NCBI GenBank assembly: GCA_002431945.1
Contig: DJET01000048.1
Coordinates: 18,385-82,384 of the forward strand
Source: Ruminococcaceae bacterium UBA5891
Lineage (GTDB): Bacteria > Bacillota > Clostridia > Oscillospirales > Acutalibacteraceae
Length of the DNA stretch: 64,000 bases
Reading direction: 5' to 3'
Under the pieces are notes generated by a model, which was given only the letters and a program-made list of their open reading frames with translations, had not been told where the DNA came from and ran no database searches. Every line of letters starts with the position of its first letter. The stretch's first letter is position 1. Below, in pieces: positions 9,279-18,636 of the stretch. A program made the position numbers and the translations under genes.

Positions 9279-10145
9279 ATGTCCATTTTTAAACGCGCAA
9301 TATATTCAGACGACGATATCTGCTCTCCTCTGCCGTTTTCCGTTAACAATGTAGGGTATACGTTAATTGATAATTATAAATCCGTAACTAACCGTCCGGG
9401 CGGCAGAAACGATTACCAAATCATATATATAAAAAGAGGCGTAGGCCATTTCCAGTTCGGTGAAGGGCAGGTCATTGCGGTTCCTCAGAACAACATTGTG
9501 TTTTACAAACCTCATCAGCCCCAGATATATACATATTATCCGCAGGATAACACCGAATCGTATTGGATACATTTCAGCGGAACCGAAGCGGAAGCATTTT
9601 TAAAAAGCCTTAATTTGGATAAGGTAAAGCAGCTGCCGTTTTCCGACAGCTATTCCTTTGTAAGCACCGTTAACAAAATAACAAATGAAATGCGCTTTCA
9701 GCGCGCGCATTATAACACCGTGTGCGTAGCGGAGCTTACAAAGCTGCTGGTTCTTATAAACAGGGAAAGCGCCTCAAAGAAAAACAAGACTAATCAAACA
9801 GACGCTATACAGCATATATGCCGCGATATTGAGGATAATTATTTTTTAGATATTTCAAACAGCGAATATGCGGATAAGTACAATATGTCGGTTTCAAATT
9901 TTTTAAGACTGTTTAAAAAAAGCACCGGCACCACGCCGCTGCATTATAAGCTTACCCTTCGTATTCAAATGGCTGAAAACCTGCTTGTTGCGTCAGATTA
10001 CTCAATTTCTCAAATAGCGCAGATCGTAGGCTTTACCGACAAGCTGTATTTCAGCCGCATTTTTAAAAAAATCAATTCTGTATCCCCTTCGGAATATCGT
10101 AAAAACGCGTTACTTAAAAGCATAAAAGGCTCATCAAACAGTTGA
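9279..10145 (+). CDS. AraC-family transcriptional regulator of the glycan locus
   Basis: A 288-residue cytoplasmic regulator. The N-terminal half (about 1-165) is a cupin-type sensing domain (IKRGVGHFQFGEGQVIAV, ESYWIHFSG). The C-terminal 100 residues contain two helix-turn-helix motifs of AraC/XylS type (MSVSNFLRLFKKSTGTTPLHY and SISQIAQIVGFTDKLYFSRIF, then SPSEYRK). An AAGGAGG ribosome binding site at about 9258-9265 fits the ATG at 9279. It is transcribed away from the sugar-binding lipoprotein operon, and three copies of a 29-bp motif precede the glycan genes, so it is probably their activator, with a sugar as signal. The ligand is unknown. Confidence 0.9.
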   Translation: MSIFKRAIYSDDDICSPLPFSVNNVGYTLIDNYKSVTNRPGGRNDYQIIYIKRGVGHFQFGEGQVIAVPQNNIVFYKPHQPQIYTYYPQDNTESYWIHFSGTEAEAFLKSLNLDKVKQLPFSDSYSFVSTVNKITNEMRFQRAHYNTVCVAELTKLLVLINRESASKKNKTNQTDAIQHICRDIEDNYFLDISNSEYADKYNMSVSNFLRLFKKSTGTTPLHYKLTLRIQMAENLLVASDYSISQIAQIVGFTDKLYFSRIFKKINSVSPSEYRKNALLKSIKGSSNS

Positions 10146-10158
10146 TACCCGTAAAAAA

Positions 10159-10197
10159 GCGGAGGCTGTGACTTTGCTGTCACAGCCTCCGCTTTTA
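10159..10197 (+). terminator. Bidirectional intrinsic terminator
   Basis: A perfect 14-bp stem (10159-10172 with 10179-10192) and a 6-base loop, with A-run on the left and T-run on the right. It ends both the AraC-type gene and the convergent peptidase gene. Confidence 0.9.
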
Positions 10198-10216
10198 TAG
10201 ATATAAAATGAATATA

Positions 10217-10882
10217 TTATTCAAAAATCTTAACGTCGCCGATCAATTTGATATTTCCGTTATCCACAAGAACGGCGCCGGCTCCCTCCGCCGTTGCATA
10301 AACCCTTTTACCGCGTTCTTTGATTATTCTCTTAATTGACGCGTTTTGTATATCGCTGTTTCTGTAATGAACCTCCAAATAAAAATCCTTAAGATAAGGT
10401 ATACCCTTGTAATAGTTAAATTCGGCGTAATCCTTATCGGGGGACATATGGTAATCCGCCAATTGAATTACAGCGCCCGCACTTGACCCCATTGCAATGC
10501 CCTTATGATTAAGCAGCGCTTCATAAATACCGAATTCAACTATTCTGTCCTTCATTCTGTCCGGCAATCCGGCCGTGAAGAAAATAATATCGGAATTTGT
10601 GATTTTTTCAACAGCCGTTTCCTTTGTATCCGTAAAATAATTGATAAAGCTTATGTTTTCTTCGGGAATACCGTACACGGCAAAGCTGTCTACAATACTC
10701 GGATAAGCGGTGCTTTTTTCTTTACCGAATATCAATTCCCAATCCTCTGCGTTTTTTACCTGCGCGTCACGAAATGAAAACGCAACTACCGCAACCTTAT
10801 GCTCCGGCTTAATATACTCCTTTAAATCGTCATAGATCCAGGGAGCGCCGAAGCCATAACCCTCATGCAAAATGTTAACCAT
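10217..10882 (-). CDS. Peptidase S51 family protein (dipeptidase E-like)
   Basis: This 221-residue protein matches the class-I-glutamine-amidotransferase-like fold of peptidase S51. The nucleophile elbow is GSSAGAVIQL, preceded by FFTAGLPDRM. A late His (LEVHYRNSD) may belong to the catalytic triad. Family members include aspartyl dipeptidase PepE and cyanophycinase; it is probably a cytoplasmic peptidase for small acidic or modified peptides. It could handle the amino acid part of glycopeptides or glyco-asparagine given its neighbours, but that is inference. It is downstream of the GH38 gene on the same strand with an 84-bp gap containing a weak hairpin. The upstream ribosome binding site is poor (GTAGGG). 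Confidence 0.7.
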   Translation of the reverse strand: MVNILHEGYGFGAPWIYDDLKEYIKPEHKVAVVAFSFRDAQVKNAEDWELIFGKEKSTAYPSIVDSFAVYGIPEENISFINYFTDTKETAVEKITNSDIIFFTAGLPDRMKDRIVEFGIYEALLNHKGIAMGSSAGAVIQLADYHMSPDKDYAEFNYYKGIPYLKDFYLEVHYRNSDIQNASIKRIIKERGKRVYATAEGAGAVLVDNGNIKLIGDVKIFE

Positions 10883-10919
10883 TACAAAGCCCTACTTTCT
10901 TTAATAAATTTATTTTTAT

Positions 10920-10942
10920 ACTTAAACGGCTCTTTGAGCCGA
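10920..10942 (-). terminator. Short hairpin after the first GH38 gene, weak terminator
   Basis: CGGCTC (10927-10932) and GAGCCG (10936-10941) form a 6-bp stem with a 3-base loop, followed on the minus strand by TTTAAG. It may only partly stop transcription into the peptidase gene. Confidence 0.45.
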
Positions 10943-10966
10943 TAAAGATACAGCAAGGATATATGC

Positions 10967-13342
10967 CTACCACTCGATCAAATTCAATTCCTTACCCGCG
11001 GTATTAAAGGTTTTAATTTCATTATGCCCGATATCGGTTTCAACCGTTTTCCCGAAAACGGTAAATGAAACCGAGGAATCGATCCCGTCAGCCTCGTAAA
11101 AGCGTATAACGGTTTCATCGTTATCCTCTGCTTTTTTTATTGCCGTAATTATTACACTGTCCTCTTTTTTGCTGAAACAGCTGCCGTGTTCCGGCAATTT
11201 CCCGCCATGAAAGCCGCCCAAAACACCCCTGAGCCCGAAATCAAGCTCCTGTGCCCTTTCCTCAGCGGATCTATTGTCGGTAAAGGGGTATATCCAATAG
11301 GTAAAATCGTGTTCGCCCTGATCCATATATTCACAGAATTCATCGCGCACGCCTACATGGTCCGCATAAACCGCCCCGCGCAGCACAGTTAAACGCATTT
11401 CACCGTCAACAGCGTCATATCCGTATTTACCGTCATTGGCAACACAGAATATACCGTTTGATATCCATGCCCCGCAAGGCTCCTCTCCCGAATTTTTATT
11501 TCTGATAACAGTTGAATAAGGTATTTCGGAAATTACCGAATCGCCGTCAGTCGGGAATGAAAGCTTAAACGATTTGTGCTTTTCGTGAAAATCCACACGG
11601 GCAGTTACCTTAACTGCGTCGCTTCCGCTTTCCAAACAATAATCGCGCCGCAGTACCGAGCTGTTAAAGGCTGCCGTAACACGCAGAACCGAGCGGACGT
11701 TACCGTTTTCAATTACGGTAAATTCAGGCTTTTCAAACATACCTGCGACTGCCCCAAGGCTATCCTTCCAATGCGCCCATGTGTCGCATTCGGTTTCATC
11801 AAGCAAAACCGCCTTGCTTTCGCCTTTTAGGATAAATCTGCCGTTTTTCTTATCGTATATACTGCATATGTCGCCTGTTTTTTCGCTGAATTCCACGCGT
11901 ATAATGCTGTTTTCAAGAAAATTTATGCCAACCGAAGTATCGGGCGCAAAATTATTTTTCCCTTCCTCTTCAACAAAAATACGGTAAACCGCATAACCCA
12001 GCGGCTCTATATCAGCCATAAAAACAGTATGCCACTTATCCATCCAATCGTTTGTCTGATCTCCGCGAACGGCTTGGAATGGTATTGCATTGCCCTTGTA
12101 ATCCTTAATTCCGGTAGCTTTAAAGCTGATATCGATCGGCATTTTCACACGCCACGTATGCGGATTAAACACCACAAAAGGCATACCGATCCCCTCGGCT
12201 TCCCAAATATGCCAATGCTTGATCGTACCGTCTTTATATGTTGTAAGCCTTTTACCATTAAGAGTATCTATATTATGAGCGATACTCATAATAGCTCCGG
12301 TAATTTCCTGCTCGGTAACACTCATGGTTTCACCGAAAAGATAACCGGCGTCATCATAGGCCTTTTTAACGGCGCAGCCCGCCAAAATATCATGAAACTG
12401 GTTAAACAGCAGGTTTTTCCAGCCCTTATTTAATTTCTGTCGGGGATATTTATAACCGGTCAGATAGCCCGCCATCGAGCATAGCTTTTCGGCGGCAAGC
12501 AAATTGTTTTCGCATTTGCAGTTTTGAGATTTTACAAAGGTCATAGCGCTGTAACACCCGCGGGCATGATGCTGAAGCTCGCCTGCAATTACCGGCAGCT
12601 TGGATTTATCTATACATTTAAAATATTCATCGGGCGTTGAATATATAAAATCATCCGATATCAGCTTTTCAATCTCTGATAAAAGCTTTACGGTAGGACC
12701 TCCCCCGTGATTTCCCACGCCGTAAAACGCCATCATATCAATATTGTCGCGGCAGGAGATATCTTTTATTTCATAAAGCTTATCAATTTTTTCCGCGTCA
12801 ATATTATAATACATAGGTATTCGATAGGCGGGTATCTGCGTGCCGTCTGCGCTTTCCCAAAGAAAAACGTTTTCGTTTCTGCCCTGTTCCTTCGGAAACG
12901 GGCGCATAAACGTATAGCTGTTAATGCCGCTCTTTTTTAAAATTTGAGGTAATGCGGCGTTATGCCCGAATGAATCCACATTGTAGCCCGCCGTAACGGC
13001 AACACCGAATTTTTCTTTAAAATATCTTTGCGAGATCAGTGCGTGCCTTGCATAGCTTTCACCGCAAGGGATATTGCAGTCGGGCTGTAAAAACCAACCG
13101 CCCGCAATACACCATCTGCCCTGGTCTGCATAATGCCTGATTTCCGCAAGCATATCCGGATCGATTTTTTCAATCCACTGATAGTAGACCGCTCCCGCAC
13201 ATGTAAATTTATAATTCGGAAACTCCTTCATTCGGTCAAGCGCGCTGCGAAAGGTTGAAAGGATTTCGGAAAGTCCCTCCTGCCAACGCCAAAGCCAAAC
13301 AATATCCAAATGAGCATTTCCTATCAGATGTACCTTCGACAT
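10967..13342 (-). CDS. Alpha-mannosidase, glycoside hydrolase family 38 (first copy)
   Basis: A 791-residue cytoplasmic enzyme releasing alpha-linked mannose. GH38 signatures are intact: metal ligands His11 and Asp13 in GNAHLDIVWLW, the nucleophile region GYNVDSFGHNAALPQIL with Asp123, and HHARGCYSAM. The middle and C-terminal beta domains fill the rest. The start at 13340-13342 has GGAG 6 bases upstream; a frame extending 11 codons further lacks a ribosome binding site. There is no signal peptide, so it should act on imported oligosaccharides. Its own promoter and the 29-bp operator-like motif lie 91 bases upstream. Close relatives also act on branched or phosphorylated mannosides, so linkage preference is unknown. 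Confidence 0.9.
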   Translation of the reverse strand: MSKVHLIGNAHLDIVWLWRWQEGLSEILSTFRSALDRMKEFPNYKFTCAGAVYYQWIEKIDPDMLAEIRHYADQGRWCIAGGWFLQPDCNIPCGESYARHALISQRYFKEKFGVAVTAGYNVDSFGHNAALPQILKKSGINSYTFMRPFPKEQGRNENVFLWESADGTQIPAYRIPMYYNIDAEKIDKLYEIKDISCRDNIDMMAFYGVGNHGGGPTVKLLSEIEKLISDDFIYSTPDEYFKCIDKSKLPVIAGELQHHARGCYSAMTFVKSQNCKCENNLLAAEKLCSMAGYLTGYKYPRQKLNKGWKNLLFNQFHDILAGCAVKKAYDDAGYLFGETMSVTEQEITGAIMSIAHNIDTLNGKRLTTYKDGTIKHWHIWEAEGIGMPFVVFNPHTWRVKMPIDISFKATGIKDYKGNAIPFQAVRGDQTNDWMDKWHTVFMADIEPLGYAVYRIFVEEEGKNNFAPDTSVGINFLENSIIRVEFSEKTGDICSIYDKKNGRFILKGESKAVLLDETECDTWAHWKDSLGAVAGMFEKPEFTVIENGNVRSVLRVTAAFNSSVLRRDYCLESGSDAVKVTARVDFHEKHKSFKLSFPTDGDSVISEIPYSTVIRNKNSGEEPCGAWISNGIFCVANDGKYGYDAVDGEMRLTVLRGAVYADHVGVRDEFCEYMDQGEHDFTYWIYPFTDNRSAEERAQELDFGLRGVLGGFHGGKLPEHGSCFSKKEDSVIITAIKKAEDNDETVIRFYEADGIDSSVSFTVFGKTVETDIGHNEIKTFNTAGKELNLIEW

Positions 13343-13405
13343 ATTTATCTCCGAATATTTATTTACGAAAAGCATTTGACCAATATTGCTTTTGTTTATA
13401 TGTCA

Positions 13406-13461
13406 ATTTTAATTCCCTGCAAAAAAATATTCAATATGAAATAAAACCATTATATGGACAA
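13406..13461 (-). promoter_or_regulatory. Shared 29-bp operator-like motif plus -10 box for the first GH38 gene
   Basis: The motif (13433-13461) matches the copy at 18454-18482 in 24 of 29 positions. On the minus strand, TAAAAT at 13406-13411 follows after 21 bases. Spacing and orientation repeat those of the other two copies. Confidence 0.65.
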
Positions 13462-13516
13462 AAAGCCAAGTACCTGCCGGCATATCAAGCGGCTTTACCA
13501 GATTTCAAAGCTGCCG

Positions 13517-15685
13517 TCAACAGTTTTCATCTAAAACGGCATTCATTTTTTTAGGAGCGTCAGCCGGTTTTTCGGGAAGGCGGTACAGCAATACATATTT
13601 TGAAGAATAATCGCCTGCCTCCAGAATTATATGAAGCGTATCCGCGTCATTAACAAACGGCAGCTCAAACCTTACGGTAGGACCGACTGCGTTTTTGCAA
13701 ACGGGCACATTTGAATATTCCCACCGCAAAAGCTTGATTTTTTCATCATCACCTATTTGTATATAAATATCAACAATTCCGTCGGGAAGCTTGTCAAGAG
13801 AATCGTTAAGCAGGTAAACATCGAAATCAATTGTTTCCCCCGCATAGTAAACAAATTTTCTGTACCGTGCGCTGGCAAGTACGCTTCTGCAAGCCCTTGC
13901 AACAGCATAATACGCCGGTTTTGTATTATCGGGATAGCATATAAGGCTGTTATTTCCGGTATTCGGCCATGGTTCGTTGAAGCACCAGTTCGAAACTATT
14001 GAGCAATACGGTTTTTGTCTTCTTGCCTCTTCAAAAATAAACTGCTGAACTACATTCTGCATTAACTGACCGCATTCTATAAGCTTATCAAAATCGGTGA
14101 TTTTCCCGAAATACCGCTCTGTTTCAAGGCTTAAAGCGTGAGTTCCGTGTGCAACGGCAATTTCATTTTCAAGATTTAAAGGCTTCAGCTCTGAAATATC
14201 CGCTATTTGCAAAAGTGTTTCTTTTGTTGAAAAGCCTCCGCCGCCGAATTCGGTATAACCCGTATTGCGGCTCTTCTGCAGCGCCTCTATAACCTCCCCG
14301 CCGTCAGACATATTAAAATTGTACGGTCCGTGCGCCATTCCCATTACCGGAGAGGTAGGCAAAAACGGTATTTCGGGCGTTTTTTCAAACGTCAGCTTAT
14401 CCATAAGTCTGATGGCCTTATCCTGATCGGTCATACACGACCAGTTATTAAACAGCTCGTTTCCGCCGCACCAAAGCATAAGGCAAACGTGTTCCTTAAT
14501 ACGCTCAATAATGGCTTCCGCCTCTTTTTTCAAAACCGAAATATAAGCCTCGGTGCCCTCGTAACGGTTACAGGCAAGCGGAAATTCCTGCCATACCAGA
14601 ATTCCCAGCTCATCGCAGATTTCAAAAAAGCTGTCCTTATTTATAACAGCTCCGCCCCAGCAGCGCAAAAAATTCAAATGTGCTTTTTTAACAAGCAAAA
14701 GCTGTTTGCGGTAACGGTCGTAATTCAGCCTGCCGTAAAAAATTTCCGGACACACCCAGTTCGAGCCTTTGGCAAAAATCACCGTATTATTAAGCCTTAC
14801 GGTTATAGGCGGCGTGTTACGCGTCATAGGGTAATTTAATCCCTCTCCCCACGAGCCCGCCGCCTTAACAAGCTCAATGCGTTTTATTCCCACCCTGCGT
14901 GTTACCGAAATATCGCCCGATACAGCCGTATAAGAATACAGCGGCTGATCTCCGTAGCCGTTACACCACCAAAGCAGCGGGTTCTTAAGCGTAAAGCCGC
15001 ATTTCTCACCGCAGCCGCTGAATAAAATCTCTCCGTCGGGCGCTCTGAATTCCCATAACGTATCGGGTTGACCTGCCGAAGCAAGCCTGATTTCGGCAAT
15101 TTTCAGATCCTTTGAAAGCTCATAGTCGCATTTAGGCTCCGGAACGCTGTTACAGGTTGTTTCCAAAATAAAAATGTCTTCCCAAATACCAAGCGGAACA
15201 AGCCGAGGGTGAAAATCCCAGCCGTAGCTTACCGCCGGCTTGCAGCATTGATTTGCTTCGTCGCGGGTATCCTTATGAACACCCGGAAGCGTACTTTTCG
15301 GAACCGGCATAATAATTATTTTCAGTTTGATCCTCCCGCCGGAAAAGCGTGTCAGATCAAGCCTTTGAATTTTATACATTCCCTCGTATTTGCAAAGCCT
15401 TTCACCGTTAGCATATATTTCATAGCTGTAATCAATTCCGTTTACAACCAAAAACAGCTTATTACCTTGCGAACAAGCGGCGTCGTATTCCGTAGTATAT
15501 ACCCAGTACAGATCCTCTAACGGTCTGTATTTTTTAAAATTCAGACCCCTGTTATAATCAGGCAGTCCGTACTCCCTTGCATAATCCAATTGAACCGCTC
15601 CGGGAACGGCGGCGTTAAAGAATTTTTCCGGTTCCTCGCCGTACCTGCTGCAAAATCCGACCTTCCAATCAAGTAAATGCTTCAT
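13517..15685 (-). CDS. Beta-mannosidase-like enzyme, glycoside hydrolase family 2
   Basis: This 722-residue protein has the GH2 order: a sugar-binding jelly roll (about 1-175), an immunoglobulin-like domain (about 180-270) and a TIM barrel (about 280-600), then a beta domain. The acid/base is Glu410 in LWCGGNELFNN and the likely nucleophile Glu479 in GYTEFGGGGFS; KGSNWVCPEIFYGR is typical of beta-mannosidases. It should cleave beta-mannosides, such as the Man-beta-1,4-GlcNAc core of N-glycans or manno-oligosaccharides. It lacks a signal peptide. Its start overlaps the end of the second GH38 gene by 17 bases, which indicates coupled translation, and GGAG precedes the ATG. It is somewhat shorter than many family members of over 800 residues. 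Confidence 0.88.
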   Translation of the reverse strand: MKHLLDWKVGFCSRYGEEPEKFFNAAVPGAVQLDYAREYGLPDYNRGLNFKKYRPLEDLYWVYTTEYDAACSQGNKLFLVVNGIDYSYEIYANGERLCKYEGMYKIQRLDLTRFSGGRIKLKIIIMPVPKSTLPGVHKDTRDEANQCCKPAVSYGWDFHPRLVPLGIWEDIFILETTCNSVPEPKCDYELSKDLKIAEIRLASAGQPDTLWEFRAPDGEILFSGCGEKCGFTLKNPLLWWCNGYGDQPLYSYTAVSGDISVTRRVGIKRIELVKAAGSWGEGLNYPMTRNTPPITVRLNNTVIFAKGSNWVCPEIFYGRLNYDRYRKQLLLVKKAHLNFLRCWGGAVINKDSFFEICDELGILVWQEFPLACNRYEGTEAYISVLKKEAEAIIERIKEHVCLMLWCGGNELFNNWSCMTDQDKAIRLMDKLTFEKTPEIPFLPTSPVMGMAHGPYNFNMSDGGEVIEALQKSRNTGYTEFGGGGFSTKETLLQIADISELKPLNLENEIAVAHGTHALSLETERYFGKITDFDKLIECGQLMQNVVQQFIFEEARRQKPYCSIVSNWCFNEPWPNTGNNSLICYPDNTKPAYYAVARACRSVLASARYRKFVYYAGETIDFDVYLLNDSLDKLPDGIVDIYIQIGDDEKIKLLRWEYSNVPVCKNAVGPTVRFELPFVNDADTLHIILEAGDYSSKYVLLYRLPEKPADAPKKMNAVLDENC

Positions 15686-18287
15686 ATTTATTCTCCGTTT
15701 TATATTTTTTAATCAGACAAAGCCTGAATGTAACTATCTTTTTTGCCGAAACCGTATAGCTTACAGCTCCGTTTACTAATAAATTATCGGATATTTCCTT
15801 CTCGTCAATGCGCGTCAGACGCACCGAGCTTACATTTTTGTTAAAAGAAACGGTAATGCGTTCATCAGCTTCGGTGGGGTTATATATACGCAGTATTGCA
15901 CCGTTGCCGTCTTCCGCAGATTTATAGGCCGATATTTCGCATCTGTCCGATTCAATTTTAACAGCAGTAAATTCCGGCGCTAAGCTTCCGCGCTGTATCT
16001 TAAGCTGTTCTGCGTAAAGCGGCGGCATTGAAAAATTCCTGCCGCTTCGGTAAGCCGCGTATTTTGTTTTACCCGAATACGGCACTGCGGCGTATTCAAA
16101 CGTATGGCTGCCTATGCACTGCCCGCCGGGGGTGGGAAAGCTTCCCCAATCGCCTATTTGACCGATAGAGCGAAGAAGCGTCAGCGCCATTGTGCGGCTT
16201 TCATCACGCATAATTTCATATTCACAAAGACCGCGCGCCGCAACAAGAAGACCGTATTCTCCGTTTTCGGCAGCAAAAAATTCATGCATACGCTGAGTAT
16301 TTTCGGGATTTTCCCAAAGCTTACCCGGTAATAGGCTGCGCTTTGTTATATCAAACTGACCGCTTGAAAGAGAAAAATCCGTATTGATCTGCGACGGAAA
16401 CAACACACGCAAACGATGATTTTTACATTTATTATCAAAGTTCGCGGTAATATCCAGTCTGTCTACCCCGTCTGTAATCGTAATCAGACTTTCAATCGGA
16501 TAAAGCGTACCTTCAATTTCAATTTGTGAGTTGATTTTAAAGACTGCGGAAAAGCTGTTTTTCTTTATAAGCGACCACCGTGCCGGATTATCCCTTGAAT
16601 ATGTTCGGGTTGAATTACTTTTTTCTCTGAAATCATACAGATCCCCGTTATCCTCTGCATTTTCAAATGTATTCAGCCCGTAATACTGCCTGCCAGTTCG
16701 CTTATCGGTTAGTGTAACAGAGCCGTCGCGGCATATTCGGAAGGCTATAATTTCATTTTCTGCACCGTTTTCTCTTACTGTCAGCCTGTTTTCCGAGCCG
16801 GAGGCATATGCTTGTGACCTCGGCATATATGCCTCTGTATGAATTTCAAAGCATTTCCAACCTATTCCGTGCGCTTTCACAACAAATTCGGCTTTAAATC
16901 TATGAACGTATTTAGGTACGCGAAAGCTGTTTTCCGGCAATTCATATGTAAATTCTTTTCCTATATATTCTATATCCGCCGAAACAACAACGCCGTCTGC
17001 GTCGGTAATAAAAACATTGTCGGGCTTTTCACCCTCAAAATCAATAAAGGTTTCTATCCTTTCCGCCGTTTCAAACGGCGAAAAACAAAATATTGCCAAG
17101 CCGTGCCTGCCGGCAAATTTAATATTTTTCACAATGCTTTTTGCCGCGTCTGCCGCAACAGCCGAGGATACCTGAACAGACTTTTTAAAACGAATTTTCA
17201 TTTCCTCCGCAACTGCGTCGTCACTGCATGCGCATATCGAATCATGCGGATGATTCTGCATAAGCTTTTTCCATGAATAGTATAGCTGATCGCCGTAGCC
17301 CTTACCTCCGCAGAGTACCCACAGCGCATTAAGCGGTTCCGCAATTCTTTCAAGTATATACTGCGCCTTATGGTTCAGCTGCTTTAGAGGAATATGTGAA
17401 GACGCAGTGCCCACCAGCCGACAATTCCCTTTGGTATTTTGCGAGCATAGCTCTCCTATCACGGTTTGAAAATTATTTTTATAATCGTCAAGCTTAGGCA
17501 GGTAATCCTTAAAATCACTTATTATGAATCTGATATCAGACCTCATAGCCTGCGCCTTTTTAAGGATTTCCGGCAGATCGGTCTGTACGGGCTGATGATC
17601 GCAGCCGTTCATACCGAGAATAAACGGCGTAGACGAAGAGCTTTCCGCAGCCGCTATTAAATCATCGATTTTTTTTGAAAGCAATTCCGTATTTTCGGGA
17701 AGCTGCATTGCATTGTTGTACCAATGAGAAAACATAACTCCTATAACGCTGCTGCCGTCCGGAGAGCTCCATATAATCTCAGACGGGTTGATTCGCTCCG
17801 GATTTACGGTGTTATTGTACTGAACTTCATTTATTCCGCGCCCGAATGCGGCATATCTTATTCCGAAGCCCGAAAGAATTTGCGGCATCTGACCTATATT
17901 TCCGAACGCGTCCGGAAAGTAGCCGAGCAATAATGGCTCCGCCCCTATGCCGCAGCACATTTTCAGCCCGTAAAGCAAATTTCTGACATTGGCTTCGCCG
18001 CTTGTTAAAAATTCGTCCTGCAAAACGTAAAACGGACCTATTTGTATTCGGTCTGATTTTATCAGCCTTAAAAGCCGCTCCCTCATTTGCGGTCTTATTT
18101 CAAGATAGTCGTCAATTATTATATATTGACCGTCTAAATGAAAGTGCAGAAAATCCGGCTTGTTTTCAAGCGTTTCAATAAGCTGATCCATAAAACGCAC
18201 CAAATAAAAGCGATGCTCCTCAAAGCTCATATACCATTCTCTGTCCCAATGGGTATGTGCAATAATATGTAATTCGGTAGCCTTCAT
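15669..18287 (-). CDS. Alpha-mannosidase, glycoside hydrolase family 38 (second copy, MngB-like)
   Basis: This 872-residue enzyme carries the GH38 metal motif HTHWDREW (His13, Asp15) and the nucleophile motif GYFPDAFGNIGQMPQIL (Asp126). It is more like the bacterial MngB/YbgG branch than the first copy, which has HLDIVWLW. It is cytoplasmic by lack of a signal peptide. A GGAGGGG site lies 4 bases before the ATG. It leads a two-gene unit with the GH2 beta-mannosidase, so alpha- and beta-mannose linkages would be cut together. The 29-bp motif and a TATAAT box are 140-195 bases upstream. Substrate could be alpha-mannan side chains, N-glycan arms or mannosyl-glycerate-type compounds. Confidence 0.9.
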   Translation of the reverse strand: MKATELHIIAHTHWDREWYMSFEEHRFYLVRFMDQLIETLENKPDFLHFHLDGQYIIIDDYLEIRPQMRERLLRLIKSDRIQIGPFYVLQDEFLTSGEANVRNLLYGLKMCCGIGAEPLLLGYFPDAFGNIGQMPQILSGFGIRYAAFGRGINEVQYNNTVNPERINPSEIIWSSPDGSSVIGVMFSHWYNNAMQLPENTELLSKKIDDLIAAAESSSSTPFILGMNGCDHQPVQTDLPEILKKAQAMRSDIRFIISDFKDYLPKLDDYKNNFQTVIGELCSQNTKGNCRLVGTASSHIPLKQLNHKAQYILERIAEPLNALWVLCGGKGYGDQLYYSWKKLMQNHPHDSICACSDDAVAEEMKIRFKKSVQVSSAVAADAAKSIVKNIKFAGRHGLAIFCFSPFETAERIETFIDFEGEKPDNVFITDADGVVVSADIEYIGKEFTYELPENSFRVPKYVHRFKAEFVVKAHGIGWKCFEIHTEAYMPRSQAYASGSENRLTVRENGAENEIIAFRICRDGSVTLTDKRTGRQYYGLNTFENAEDNGDLYDFREKSNSTRTYSRDNPARWSLIKKNSFSAVFKINSQIEIEGTLYPIESLITITDGVDRLDITANFDNKCKNHRLRVLFPSQINTDFSLSSGQFDITKRSLLPGKLWENPENTQRMHEFFAAENGEYGLLVAARGLCEYEIMRDESRTMALTLLRSIGQIGDWGSFPTPGGQCIGSHTFEYAAVPYSGKTKYAAYRSGRNFSMPPLYAEQLKIQRGSLAPEFTAVKIESDRCEISAYKSAEDGNGAILRIYNPTEADERITVSFNKNVSSVRLTRIDEKEISDNLLVNGAVSYTVSAKKIVTFRLCLIKKYKTENKYEAFT

Positions 18288-18428
18288 TTTCCCCTCCGTA
18301 TTTACTTACAAAACTGCCGGACGCCGACCTTGTAAATTATGTTATTACCCATTTTACATAAAAACCGATTTTCTTATCCGTAATATCAAATTAAAGCAGC
18401 GCAAAACGGGAAATATCACATTACTAAT

Positions 18429-18482
18429 ATTATAACATTCGATTTTTATTGTAAATATGAAATAATCGCATATTATGGACAA
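18429..18482 (-). promoter_or_regulatory. Shared 29-bp operator-like motif plus -10 box for the GH38-GH2 unit
   Basis: The motif lies at 18454-18482 and TATAAT (minus strand, 18429-18434) follows after 19 bases. The 349-bp gap up to the NagD-like gene otherwise holds only the opposing promoter and AT-rich DNA. Confidence 0.65.
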
Positions 18483-18573
18483 TACTATAACATTTCCGTT
18501 AAAATTTTCCTTACCGGCTTTTAAGCACCTAAAGCTTATAAAGGCTTTTTATGCAGAATTTGTAAATTACCGG

Positions 18574-18602
18574 TGGAAATTTACGCCGAACAATGATATA
18601 AT
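18574..18602 (+). promoter_or_regulatory. Promoter for the NagD-like phosphatase gene
   Basis: TATAAT at 18597-18602 with a weak -35 (TGGAAA, 18574-18579) 17 bases before it, 35 bases upstream of the start codon. Confidence 0.55.
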
Positions 18603-18636
18603 TAAATTACAAATTTTCAAAAAAGGATGACTGCAT

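Noticed and set aside
13255..13554. Plus-strand 99-codon frame over the GH38/GH2 gap
   Set aside because: It is antisense to both genes at its ends and covers the promoter motif; no ribosome binding site.
13517..18287. Beta-galactosidase or LacZ identity for the GH2 protein
   Set aside because: The motifs around the catalytic residues (KGSNWVCPEIFYGR, WCGGNE) fit beta-mannosidases, and the neighbours are alpha-mannosidases.
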